From assembly GCA_002433025.1 (NCBI GenBank), contig DJGZ01000016.1, forward strand, positions 1 to 30,330: a stretch of DNA of 30,330 nt. Direction: 5' to 3'. Origin of the DNA: Bacteroidales bacterium UBA5833 (lineage in GTDB: Bacteria > Bacteroidota > Bacteroidia > Bacteroidales > Lentimicrobiaceae). Below are positions 22,864 through 30,330 of this stretch, piece by piece. Both the position numbers and the translations under genes were made by a program. How positions within the stretch are numbered: position 1 is the stretch's first letter; the number at the start of each line of letters is the position of its first letter. A model generated the notes under the pieces. It was not told the DNA's origin. It was given only the letters and a program-made list of their open reading frames with translations, and searched no databases.

Positions 22864-25068
22864 TCATCCTGCTTTGGCAGACTTTCTGATAAATTTATCG
22901 AGTACTGAGGTGATTTTATCTTTATTCAGTGGTTTGGCTACATAGTCGTCGCAACCGGCTTTTAGCGCTGCATCCCTGTCGCCGGGCAGTGCGTTGGCCG
23001 TCTGAGCGATGATAATCACATCCCGGTTAAATTTTCTGATCTCCGAAGTGGCTGTCAGCCCGTCGGTCCCTGACATTCTCACGTCCATAAAAATAATTTT
23101 CAGGTCGTGATGCTTCCGGCACAACTCAACTGCCTGGGCTCCGCTCACAGCGGTGATAACTTTTCCCCCCAACGGAACAAGTATCTTTTCAAGCAGTTTA
23201 AGGCTGATTGTATCGTCATCGGCAGCCAGTACATTAAATGTTCCGTAATCTGAGCGGGCATTTCTGTTTTGTTCAGCAGGGATGGGCTCTTCAGCAGCAA
23301 TGGGTGTATAAGGAATAGTAAAGCAAAACGAAGTGCCTGATCCCGGCCGGGATGAGAGCCGGATATTACCCCCAAGCATATCCACGTAAGCCTTTGAAAT
23401 GGAAAGCCCCAAACCGGCCCCCTCATAATTGCTGGTACGCGAATTATCGGCCTGTACAAACCGTTCAAAAACAGCCTGCTGTTTTTCAGCAGGTATTCCT
23501 ATTCCCTGATCTTTTACAAAGAATTCGAGGTGCTCGTCTTTAAGTGAATATCCGAATTCAATTATTCCCGAAACCGAGAACTTGATCGCGTTTTTAATCA
23601 GGTTGGTAAGGATGGCAATAATTTTTTCCTTATCCGTGATTATTCTGCTTCTGGCATTCATCAGGCCTTTGTGAAACTGAAGTTCCAGTCCCTTTGATTC
23701 GGCTTCAGGTCTGAAAAAGTTATACAGGAAGTCTATCTGATCGTTGATTTCGACCGCAGAAGTTGAGACGCTGGCCATTCCGCTTTCTACCTTTGAAATG
23801 TCGATAAGGTCGTTGATAATGTTAAGCATACGTTTGCCACTGATCCTGATCAGGGAAATAAATTCCTGCGCCTCCTTATCGGTCAGGTGGGGATCCTGCA
23901 GCAACTCGGCAAATCCCAGAATCCCGTTCATCGGTGTTCTGATCTCATGGCTCATGTTAGCCAGAAACGCTGATTTCAGCCTGTCGCTCTCTTCGGCTTT
24001 TTCTTTTGCTGCTTTAAGCTCCTCATTTATTTTTCTCAATTGAGAATTTCTTTTTTTTATGATTTCATTTTTTCTGACAAGGTTTTGTTCATAGATCACC
24101 CTTTGGGTAATGTCGACCCCTAAAACAGACAGGCCGGCCGGCTGGCCATCTTCATTCCTGAGCAGGATATAGCTCCACGCGATATGTTTAATATCGCCGC
24201 TTTTTGAAATTATACTGTGCTCAAAAAGGTCGCTGAATTGCTTACCTTCAATCATAAATCCGAAAATCTGCTGATACCTTTCCTGGTTTTCGATTTGTGC
24301 AAAAGTATCTATCCAGTTTTTGCCTTCCAGCTCTTCGAATGTATATCCGGTAATATTGAGGAAGCTGCTGTTGCAGAATGAAATCCGTCCCTCTGCATCT
24401 ACAATGGTTGAAAGAATATTGGCGCTTCTGATGGTATCGGTAAATCTTCGTTCAGATTCGAGCAGCATTTCTTTGGCGCGTTTATTCTGCCAGTTGTCAT
24501 ATTGCCTCAGCATAAGTTTGCCCAGCAATACTGTGGCCGGAATATAGATCAGCAATACAGGAACCGCAAGCGCCTTAAGGGTGTAAAATGATAACTCTCC
24601 TGGCAATAGGACAGTACATCCCAGCATAAGCAGATGTGAAACGGATCCGACTATGATGAGTTCTTTCAGGCTGTTGTTGTATTTCCAGGATGGCCTGAAA
24701 TGATGCCAGAGAACGCCGGTTATTCCGGAGGTGAATATTACAGCCATCCCCATATATACCCCGTCCCCGCCCAACCACCACCTGTATGCCATATCTATTG
24801 CAATAGCGGTAAATGTGGGTAAAGCGCCAAAAAATAATCCGGAGATGGTCAGCATCACCGATCTGGTGTCGAATACAAGTCCGGGCATAAATGTCCAGGG
24901 AACCATCATCAGGATGATTCCTGTTAAGCCGATTGCTGTGCCTATGATAATTTTAGCGGCAACGCCCCTCCTTTTCTGGTAATTGATCCAGAAATTGTCG
25001 TATAACATGCTAAATGACAGGAGTATGGCAGTATTAAACAGTAACCCGGTCAGAAAAGATTGTGTCAT
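22864..25068 (-). CDS. Hybrid histidine kinase with LytS-type 5TM sensor and PAS domain
   Basis: This is a 734-residue sensor kinase. The N-terminal 190 residues form the 5TMR-LYT membrane sensor typical of LytS/YhcK proteins: VFDTRSVMLTISGLFFGALP (about 65-84), then AYRWWLGGDGVYMG (about 94-107). A PAS domain (about 205-325) includes STIVDAEGRISFCNSSFLNI and GYTFEELEGKNW. A coiled-coil linker leads to HisKA with phospho-acceptor His374 (NMSHEIRTPMNG). The HATPase domain has NLIKNAIKFS, VKDQGIGIP and YEGAGLGLS. A C-terminal receiver (about 610-730) has Asp617/618 and phospho-Asp662 in IFMDVRMSG, with Ser where Pro is usual. No output domain is present. The stimulus is unknown. The kinase core and receiver are similar to those of the kinase at 12872-14245. 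Confidence 0.92.
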   Translation of the reverse strand: MTQSFLTGLLFNTAILLSFSMLYDNFWINYQKRRGVAAKIIIGTAIGLTGIILMMVPWTFMPGLVFDTRSVMLTISGLFFGALPTFTAIAIDMAYRWWLGGDGVYMGMAVIFTSGITGVLWHHFRPSWKYNNSLKELIIVGSVSHLLMLGCTVLLPGELSFYTLKALAVPVLLIYIPATVLLGKLMLRQYDNWQNKRAKEMLLESERRFTDTIRSANILSTIVDAEGRISFCNSSFLNITGYTFEELEGKNWIDTFAQIENQERYQQIFGFMIEGKQFSDLFEHSIISKSGDIKHIAWSYILLRNEDGQPAGLSVLGVDITQRVIYEQNLVRKNEIIKKRNSQLRKINEELKAAKEKAEESDRLKSAFLANMSHEIRTPMNGILGFAELLQDPHLTDKEAQEFISLIRISGKRMLNIINDLIDISKVESGMASVSTSAVEINDQIDFLYNFFRPEAESKGLELQFHKGLMNARSRIITDKEKIIAILTNLIKNAIKFSVSGIIEFGYSLKDEHLEFFVKDQGIGIPAEKQQAVFERFVQADNSRTSNYEGAGLGLSISKAYVDMLGGNIRLSSRPGSGTSFCFTIPYTPIAAEEPIPAEQNRNARSDYGTFNVLAADDDTISLKLLEKILVPLGGKVITAVSGAQAVELCRKHHDLKIIFMDVRMSGTDGLTATSEIRKFNRDVIIIAQTANALPGDRDAALKAGCDDYVAKPLNKDKITSVLDKFIRKSAKAG

Positions 25069-25320
25069 AGATCAAGCGTTATCCCGTGGAGGTTCTTCAA
25101 TTATCATTAATGTCCTGATTGCCGGGATGTCATGTTTGTCAGATTTTAATATGTCGTTGTACTGAGGATGAAAGGCAGCGTAAACCATTCCTGAATTCTG
25201 AACAGGCAAAAGACGCAGGGTAAAGGAATTGGTTTTAACAGGAAGTGGCAGCAGAAATGACTACTGTCTTCATGAAGCGACGGAGATTTTAAAGATGAAT
25301 TAGTGTTAAAGAGAAATCTC

Positions 25321-25884
25321 TTAATTTTTCTCTTTCCATTTACGGTATTCTCCTGCCAGGCTGAGCGAGGTTTCGTCGGGCGCACTAACCGATGTGGTGA
25401 CCGTAAGTTTTCTTGAGCCTGCAGGCCAGAAAACAACCGGCATGTAGTCATTCCCGTAACTGCCGTTTGAACTGACATAGGTTTCTGAATCGTAGGCCGC
25501 ACTGATGCACATCATCAAAGGGCTGTTTTTATCATACTGATAAAGCCTGGCAGCCGACAGTGAAGGGAAATCCAGGGTTACTTCGCCGCACAATTGTCCG
25601 TTTTGCTCATAAAGCCGGGTTTTGATATTTGCAGCGCCGGGGAAGTCCTGTTCCAATTGATCGCCGTTGATGTATTTATCAATAATCTCGGCAAAATCCT
25701 GGGCCGTAACATCTTTACCATCATCCATCACCGACATGATATTGATATACCTGATGGTCAGTTTGCCGGAATTTTCTCCGGTTAACTCAAAAGTATATTC
25801 CTTTTTCTCAACAGTCAGACAAGAGCTGAGCATAACAGCAATAAGTCCGAGAACAGTAACTTTCAGCATTCGTGCGTACTTCAT
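25321..25884 (-). CDS. Small lipoprotein of unknown function, 187 aa
   Basis: I do not recognise the family. From the ATG at 25884 there is a lipoprotein signal with lipobox (LIAVMLSSC, Cys at about 22). The mature part starts LTVEKKEYTFELTGENSGKL and is mixed alpha/beta, with DVTAQDFAEIIDKYINGDQL in the middle and YMPVVFWPAGSRKLTVTTSV near the end. The open frame continues 100 codons upstream but runs through the divergent promoter region, so the upstream part is not coding. It is oriented away from the thiamine-binding-type gene and has its own -7 box 25 nt upstream. Peripheral attachment to the periplasmic side of a membrane, or surface exposure, is likely. Confidence 0.65.
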   Translation of the reverse strand: MKYARMLKVTVLGLIAVMLSSCLTVEKKEYTFELTGENSGKLTIRYINIMSVMDDGKDVTAQDFAEIIDKYINGDQLEQDFPGAANIKTRLYEQNGQLCGEVTLDFPSLSAARLYQYDKNSPLMMCISAAYDSETYVSSNGSYGNDYMPVVFWPAGSRKLTVTTSVSAPDETSLSLAGEYRKWKEKN

Positions 25885-25908
25885 AGCATCAAAATGTTTA
25901 TTGGACTT

Positions 25909-25943
25909 CAAAGATAATCTAAATACGAATACCTGTACCTTTG
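25909..25943. promoter_or_regulatory. Divergent promoter pair
   Basis: On the minus strand TATCTTTG (25916-25909) faces the lipoprotein gene. On the plus strand TACCTTTG (25936-25943, followed by C) faces the gene at 25984. The two -7 boxes are 19 bp apart, so the two polymerases would compete. Neither has a clear -33 element. Confidence 0.5.
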
Positions 25944-25983
25944 CCACGTGTATTAACCTTTCTTCAACATTAACCCGGATGTC

Positions 25984-26229
25984 ATGAAAATATCTGCCGA
26001 AATAAGTTACTACCCGCTGAATGAACAGTATAAAGCGCCGATAAAAGCGTTTATTACAGCCCTGAACAGTTATCATACCCTTGAGGTCAGGACCAATACA
26101 ATGGCAACCCAGGTTTTCGGGGAGTACAACGAGGTGATGAATGCAATCCGCGATTGCATGAAGGATGCCTTCGAGCTGCCGCATTCGGTATTTGTGATGA
26201 AAATCATCAACGCTGACCTGAGTGATTAG
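25984..26229 (+). CDS. Thiamine-binding protein family (MTH1187/YkoF-like)
   Basis: This is an 81-residue cytoplasmic protein of the Thiamine_BP/UPF0045 fold. The start MKISAEISYYPLNEQYKAPI and later LNSYHTLEVRTNTMATQVFG, EYNEVMNAIRDCMKDAFE and SVFVMKIINADLSD match the ferredoxin-like beta-alpha-beta pattern of this family. YkoF of Bacillus binds thiamine and its HMP moiety. The gene heads a plus-strand run with a PnuC-type transporter (108 nt later), a NadR-like P-loop protein and an exporter. This context suggests vitamin uptake or salvage. The function is inferred from family and context; no ligand residues can be assigned by eye. Confidence 0.75.
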   Translation: MKISAEISYYPLNEQYKAPIKAFITALNSYHTLEVRTNTMATQVFGEYNEVMNAIRDCMKDAFELPHSVFVMKIINADLSD

Positions 26230-26337
26230 TTTCAGAAGTTCAATTTTGTAATGTTGAAATGCATCGTCATTCGTTGAATAAACCCTGGTAATTCCGCTGC
26301 TTCTACGGATTATCCTGTTTTCTCACAGAATATAATT

Positions 26338-26970
26338 ATGCTCGATTTCTGGGACATTTTTACCGATAATTTATCTGATACCACCTGGATGGAGTTTGTT
26401 GCCGTAATTCTTGGGATTGCCAGCGTATGGTATGCCCGCCGCGAAAACATTCTGGTCTATCCTACGGGCATCGTCAGCGTATTGATTTTTGTTTTCATTT
26501 GTTTTAACGCGAGGCTTTATGCCGATGCCGGCATCAATCTGTTTTATTTTGGCATGAGCGTTTACGGATGGTATAACTGGACCAGGCCGGCAGGGAATTC
26601 CGGACAACTGGCCATCAGCGTGAACAGTTTAAAGCAGCAGTGGACCGGTATCGGCCTGACGGTAATTTCATACTGGGCAATTCTCGGGCTTATCTGGTTG
26701 TTTAATTACGATGATACCGTTTATATGCAGTCGTATGTCCCTTGGACTGACTCATTTACGACATCCGTTTTTCTGGTGGGTATGCTGCTGATGGCAAGGA
26801 AAAAAGTTGAAAACTGGGCATACTGGATCATCGGGGATGTTATTTCGATTCCCCTCTATTTTATGAAGGGGTTGGTATTTACAAGTTTCCAGTACCTTGT
26901 CTTCCTGATCATCGCCGTTATGGGCCTGATTGAATGGCGACGGCGTTACCGCAATCAACAGCTGCAATGA
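26338..26970 (+). CDS. pnuC: PnuC-family vitamin transporter
   Basis: This is a 210-residue inner-membrane protein of the PnuC family (facilitated uptake of nicotinamide riboside, or of thiamine in the PnuT subgroup). Seven or so hydrophobic helices are present. The family signature is NLFYFGMSVYGWYNWTRP (about 67-84), and a second conserved region reads VENWAYWIIGDVISIPLYF (about 156-174). The neighbours disagree on substrate: a thiamine-binding-type protein upstream argues for thiamine, while a NadR-like kinase/ATPase downstream argues for nicotinamide riboside. No TPP or NAD riboswitch is visible in the 108 nt before the gene or upstream of the operon. The stop codon overlaps the start of the next gene (ATGA), indicating translational coupling. 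Confidence 0.85.
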   Translation: MLDFWDIFTDNLSDTTWMEFVAVILGIASVWYARRENILVYPTGIVSVLIFVFICFNARLYADAGINLFYFGMSVYGWYNWTRPAGNSGQLAISVNSLKQQWTGIGLTVISYWAILGLIWLFNYDDTVYMQSYVPWTDSFTTSVFLVGMLLMARKKVENWAYWIIGDVISIPLYFMKGLVFTSFQYLVFLIIAVMGLIEWRRRYRNQQLQ

Positions 26971-27488
26971 TAAGGCGCATCTCCATTACAGGCCCGGAGT
27001 CCACCGGAAAATCATGGCTGGCTGAAAAGCTGGCCGGGCACTTTGATGAGCCATGGGTCCCTGAGTTTTCGAGATCTTATCTTCAAAAGCTGGACAGGCC
27101 TTATGAATTCTCAGATATAGCCGGGATTGCGGAAGGTCAGTATGCTTCCGAAAATTCAAAAGCGGAAATTGCCCGCAGGTTTCTCTTCTGCGATACCGAT
27201 TTTCTGGTCTGTCATATCTGGTGCAGGGTAAAATACGGAAAATCGCACCCCTGGATTGAACAGATGGTGAACCGGCACCGTTATAATCATTATCTTCTAT
27301 GTAATACCGACCTGCCGTGGGAAGCCGATCCGCTGCGCGAACATCCGCACTTCAGGGAGAAATTGCTTGAGATTTATATTGAAGCGCTTACTGACAGAAA
27401 GTTGCCGTTTACGCTGGTTTCCGGAGTGGGGGAGGCGCGGCTTGCCATGGCCCTTGACGCGTTGAAACAGGTTAATATCTGCCCATGA
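26967..27488 (+). CDS. NadR-like P-loop kinase/ATPase
   Basis: This is a 173-residue AAA_28-type P-loop protein resembling the ribosylnicotinamide kinase domain of NadR. The start is the ATG overlapping the pnuC stop codon (ATGA); an upstream in-frame start would sit inside pnuC. The Walker A motif is TGPESTGKSWLAEKL (8-22), followed by WVPEFSRSYLQKL and an acidic Walker B-like FLFCDTDFLVCHIW (about 72-85). NadR's adenylyltransferase and HTH domains are absent. With PnuC it would trap imported nicotinamide riboside as NMN; a thiamine-linked role is the alternative given the first gene of the operon. Family call good, substrate unsettled. Confidence 0.75.
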   Translation: MIRRISITGPESTGKSWLAEKLAGHFDEPWVPEFSRSYLQKLDRPYEFSDIAGIAEGQYASENSKAEIARRFLFCDTDFLVCHIWCRVKYGKSHPWIEQMVNRHRYNHYLLCNTDLPWEADPLREHPHFREKLLEIYIEALTDRKLPFTLVSGVGEARLAMALDALKQVNICP

Positions 27489-27516
27489 TTGTCTGTTTTG
27501 AATCAAATTTGTAAAC

Positions 27517-28416
27517 TTGAATATAGTATTAACATCAACCCGACGGGGGTACTTATACGCGCTGATCGCCACCATCTGCGGATCACTCGTCTACCTGTTC
27601 AGCAAAGCCGCACTGAATGAAATAAGCCTGGCCCGGTTTGGCTTCTGGTGGTTCAGCCTGGCCATTTTCTGGAATGCCCTGTTTGCGTTGCACCCCAAAG
27701 GAGGATTCTCCATTCGTTCATTTACCCGCCACGATTACCATAACCTGTTGCTCATCGGGATATTTGAACTTGCTGCCACAGTTACCTTCTATACAGCAAT
27801 TAAGGTTACGGCTAATCCAGCTGTTCCCGGCTTTCTGCGCAATCTTGAATACCTGTTTGTAACCTTGCTCGGGATCTGGTTACTTGCTGAACGTTTCAGC
27901 ATAAAAACCGGGGCCGGGGCCGCGCTTATTCTGGCAGGCGCATTTGTGATCAGCTTCAGGGGAACCGCTTCTTCCGGATTCATGAGCACTACCGCCTTGC
28001 TGATGTTTGTGTCGACCTCCTTTTATGCCGTTCGCACTATTTTGGTTAAGAAACATATCAGAGAGATAGCGCCCGTTGTGCTGGCGCTCAACCGTGCATT
28101 TTTCCTGTTTTTCTTTGCCCTGGTTTTTATATTTATTACCGGAGACGCGGTCAGGATTCCGCTGAAACCCTTTCTCAATATATTGGCCGGTTCGTTTGTC
28201 GGACCTTTTCTGACTTCCATATTCCAATATTCTTCGCTGAAGTACATACCGGCAAGCAGAACGGCAATCATTCAGAGCACTACCGGATTGTTTGTGCTTA
28301 CGGGCGCGCTGCTGATGTTTGGCAGCTTTCCTACGCCGGTTCAGGTAACGGGTGGTTTGATAACCATCGCCGGAGTCGGGGTGATGATGGGAAAAAGGAC
28401 GAAAAGTCATGATTAG
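27517..28416 (+). CDS. EamA/DMT-superfamily transporter, TTG start
   Basis: This is a 299-residue, ten-helix drug/metabolite transporter with two EamA repeats. Examples are YLYALIATICGSLVYLFSKA at the start of the first repeat and FMSTTALLMFVSTSFYAVRT at the start of the second; the last helix is VTGGLITIAGVGVMMG. Within the first half, ELAATVTFYTAIKVTANPAV followed by LEYLFVTLLGIWLLAE is the characteristic EamA pattern. The start appears to be TTG at 27517: an in-frame TGA lies at 27499-27501 and there is no ATG or GTG before the first helix. It starts 28 nt after the NadR-like gene and probably belongs to the same transcript. Direction and substrate of transport are unknown. Confidence 0.8.
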   Translation: MNIVLTSTRRGYLYALIATICGSLVYLFSKAALNEISLARFGFWWFSLAIFWNALFALHPKGGFSIRSFTRHDYHNLLLIGIFELAATVTFYTAIKVTANPAVPGFLRNLEYLFVTLLGIWLLAERFSIKTGAGAALILAGAFVISFRGTASSGFMSTTALLMFVSTSFYAVRTILVKKHIREIAPVVLALNRAFFLFFFALVFIFITGDAVRIPLKPFLNILAGSFVGPFLTSIFQYSSLKYIPASRTAIIQSTTGLFVLTGALLMFGSFPTPVQVTGGLITIAGVGVMMGKRTKSHD

Positions 28417-28612
28417 CAGGGGAGAAGGGCTTGCCGGTTTGTATTGTCATACTATTTTGTCATCCATAATACGTCATGGGCCGGATCTTACCGGAAGGTA
28501 ATTGATGGCTTTTCGGATTTCTTTCAAAGGAATATGATTGCAATGATTATCCCGGTGAAATTTTTGATAAATTGCAGGAGATTTTAAGCGCAATTTACTG
28601 AAGAAATCAGCC

Positions 28613-29191
28613 ATGTCTGCATTCAGAAATTTTATAGAATCCTACGTCCGGCTTCCTGATGAAGAATGGGATATTATTTCAGGCGCTTTTGAACCCCGGG
28701 TTTACAAACGGAATGAAATCATTCTTCAGTCAGGAGAAATCTGCCGCTTTTTCGGATTCCTGGAGAAAGGGCTTTTGCGTTTTTTTGTTGATCATGACGG
28801 AAACGAAGTAACCAAATTCTTTACAATAGCCCCGTACTGCTTCACATCCGCCTTTAGTTTCAGGAATCAGGCGCCGGCAACAGAAAGCATTCAGGCCCTG
28901 GAAAACTGTGTGGCTTATACGTTCAGTCTGAAGAATGCTGATTTATTGCTTGAGCTGAAACACTGGGCTATCTTTACCAGAAAGTTCACGCAGCAAGTGC
29001 AGTACCAGACCGAGCAACTGATGATGGAAGCCAAAACCACTCCGGCCGCGGAAAGGTACAGGTTGCTGTTGGAGAACTATCCGGGGATTGTTCAGCGGAT
29101 TCCGCTTAAGCACCTTTCCGGTTTCCTGGGCATCGCGCCGCAGTCGCTGAGCAGAATCCGGAAAAATTACATCCGGGACCTCAGAAAGTAA
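28613..29191 (+). CDS. Crp/Fnr-family transcriptional regulator
   Basis: This is a 192-residue regulator with an N-terminal cyclic-nucleotide-binding-type beta-roll (about 10-125: YKRNEIILQSGEICRFFGFL, EKGLLRFFVDHDGNEVTKFF) and a C-terminal Crp-type HTH (about 140-190: RIPLKHLSGFLGIAPQSLSR). The phosphate-binding-cassette residues of true cAMP receptors are not evident, as is usual for Bacteroidetes members of this family, so the ligand is unknown. The family call is firm. It lies 64 nt upstream of an HSL-type esterase gene on the same strand and may regulate that gene or itself. The 196 nt before it hold no other gene; TAAATTGC near 28568 is a weak -7-like word. Confidence 0.85.
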   Translation: MSAFRNFIESYVRLPDEEWDIISGAFEPRVYKRNEIILQSGEICRFFGFLEKGLLRFFVDHDGNEVTKFFTIAPYCFTSAFSFRNQAPATESIQALENCVAYTFSLKNADLLLELKHWAIFTRKFTQQVQYQTEQLMMEAKTTPAAERYRLLLENYPGIVQRIPLKHLSGFLGIAPQSLSRIRKNYIRDLRK

Positions 29192-29254
29192 CATAGGTGA
29201 ATTTTCAACCGGGAAAAACCCCGGATCTTTGCGGTATAAAATTTTAAGGTAAAC

Positions 29255-30193
29255 ATGCAAAGCATTCAGAGCAGGTTTTTCAATTTCATGTTGCGAAACC
29301 GCCACATTTTAAGCGGAAAATTCCGCAAGGAGATGTTTGATGAAAATACTTCAATCCAGGCTTTCAGGGATCGCTGTGAACAGGGAGCGGCCCGGTTTGC
29401 CAGGGTGCCGGAGGGGTTGGAAGTTAAACCATTCCTGACCGGTGACATGAAAGCGGAATGGCTGATTCCTGCAGGTGCGGATTCTGATAAGGCGATGCTC
29501 TATGTGCATGGCGGCGGCTATGTGTCAGGTTCATGCAACGATCATCGCGGGATTGTATCACGGTTCGCGGCCCGGGCGGGTTTCCGGACCCTGACCTATG
29601 AATACCGCCTGGCGCCTGAGCATCCTTTTCCCGCTGCACTGGATGATTCTGTTGAGGTGGTTCAGTGGATGTACACCCATGGATTTAAGCCTGAAAACAT
29701 TGTGATAGCCGGGGAATCGGCCGGAGGGGGCCTGTGTCTGGCTTTGCTGTTGGAGATGAAGAACCGGAATATCCCCATGCCAGCCGCTGCCGTTGCCATG
29801 TCTCCCTGGACCGACCTTACCTGCTCCGGCGATTCGTACCGCACCAGAAACCGGTACTCCCTCGCCCCCATGAATTCCTGGACGGTTTTCAGCGCGCATT
29901 ACTGCGGAAAACATGATCCTTCTTTGCCGGGCATATCCCCGCTTTTCGGCGACCTGGCAGGACTGCCGCCACTATTCATTAATGCAGGAGAAGATGATGA
30001 ATTGTACGACGACGGAAAGAGTTTTTATCTGAAGGCTGAACAGGCCGGGGTCGAGGTGGTTTTTCGCAGCGGTAAAGGACAGGTACACTGCTATCCGTTG
30101 CTGGCGCCCATGTTTCGCGAAGCAACGGAAGCCATGAAGGAGATAACGGATTTTGTAAAATTTCACCTGCGTGCTGACGCGACATCTGCCTGA
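29255..30193 (+). CDS. HSL-family alpha/beta hydrolase (esterase/lipase)
   Basis: This is a 312-residue hormone-sensitive-lipase-type carboxylesterase. The oxyanion-hole motif is HGGGYVSGS (85-93). The nucleophile Ser155 is in GESAGGG, the acid lies in INAGEDDELYDDG (about Asp248) and the histidine is His278 in GQVHCYPL. No signal peptide is seen, so the enzyme is cytoplasmic. It probably hydrolyses short acyl esters; the substrate is unknown. It follows the Crp/Fnr-type regulator gene by 64 nt. A promoter-like word GATCTTTGC (29224-29232) lies in that gap, so it may also be transcribed separately. Confidence 0.9.
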   Translation: MQSIQSRFFNFMLRNRHILSGKFRKEMFDENTSIQAFRDRCEQGAARFARVPEGLEVKPFLTGDMKAEWLIPAGADSDKAMLYVHGGGYVSGSCNDHRGIVSRFAARAGFRTLTYEYRLAPEHPFPAALDDSVEVVQWMYTHGFKPENIVIAGESAGGGLCLALLLEMKNRNIPMPAAAVAMSPWTDLTCSGDSYRTRNRYSLAPMNSWTVFSAHYCGKHDPSLPGISPLFGDLAGLPPLFINAGEDDELYDDGKSFYLKAEQAGVEVVFRSGKGQVHCYPLLAPMFREATEAMKEITDFVKFHLRADATSA

Positions 30194-30216
30194 AAGCATT
30201 TAACTAAAGGAGGAGG

Positions 30217-30326
30217 CCGTGGCGGACGTCTGCGCTAACCGGATTGAATTCTTGATTTTTTTTGCCACTGAAACACCGAAACACCAAAACCCCCGGCTAG
30301 CGCGCGTCACCGGACGCATGCCACGG
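30217..30326. repeat. GC-rich inverted repeat at the end of the window
   Basis: CCGTGGC (30217-30223) is the reverse complement of GCCACGG (30320-30326), and GCGCTAACCGG (30232-30242) nearly matches the reverse complement of CCGGCTAGCGC (30293-30303). Between the arms lie a T-run (30256-30263) and a tandem GAAACACC motif (30270-30285). No ORF is present. It could be a miniature mobile element, a genome-dispersed repeat or a terminator-like structure after the esterase gene. It may extend beyond the window. Confidence 0.5.
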
Positions 30327-30330
30327 GCGG

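Noticed and set aside
25309..25322. Stem AAGAGA/TCTCTT near the end of the lipoprotein gene as a terminator
   Set aside because: It overlaps the stop codon and in the gene's direction is not followed by a T-run.
26230..26337. TPP or NAD riboswitch before pnuC
   Set aside because: The characteristic TPP CUGAGA and ACCUGAUC-type motifs are not present, nor any similar conserved fold that I could find by eye.

Overview
The window looks like chromosome of a free-living Bacteroidota bacterium (Bacteroidales/Marinilabiliales-like by inference). The support is: promoter-like TAnnTTTG boxes upstream of many genes, mostly absent Shine-Dalgarno sites, a GH144-GH3 glycan pair of Bacteroidetes type, LytS-type 5TM hybrid kinases, and an integrase of the Bacteroidetes (IntDOT-like) lineage.

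Region 1 (1 to about 6240, all minus strand, visibly more AT-rich) is the right part of an integrated mobile element abutting the 3' end of a tRNA-Arg(UCU) gene. In transcription order it carries an integrase, a small coiled-coil protein, an excisionase/MerR-type HTH protein, a possible replication protein ending in a tandem-repeat tail, an unknown protein, a virion-type protein with a fibronectin III domain, another unknown, and an HK97-type major capsid protein with an unexpected N-terminal hydrophobic extension. Two strong terminators follow the capsid gene. No terminase, portal or protease lies between integrase and capsid, so this resembles a capsid-carrying satellite or cryptic element. 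The integrase lacks two of the usual catalytic residues. The left end of the element is outside the window.

Region 2 (6244-14245) holds the tRNA, a stand-alone receiver protein, a GH53 galactanase lipoprotein with a secreted esterase, an outer-membrane barrel protein, an MscS-type channel and a hybrid histidine kinase. Region 3 (14351-18089) is a two-gene operon: a GH144-like glucanase followed by a GH3 beta-glucosidase, consistent with beta-1,2-glucan use. Region 4 (18326-25068) holds a fused MFS/spermidine-synthase-like protein, a chromate-type transporter (TTG start), a flavodoxin and a PAS hybrid histidine kinase.

Region 5 (25321-30330) has a lipoprotein diverging from a plus-strand run of a thiamine-binding-type protein, a PnuC-family transporter, a NadR-like P-loop protein and an EamA exporter. 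A Crp/Fnr-type regulator followed by an HSL-type esterase comes next. The window ends in a GC-rich inverted-repeat structure flanking short tandem repeats.

The stand-alone receiver and the two hybrid kinases have closely similar receiver domains and may belong to related phosphorelays. The most unusual part is the capsid-bearing element of region 1. All function calls are by eye; no searches were run.
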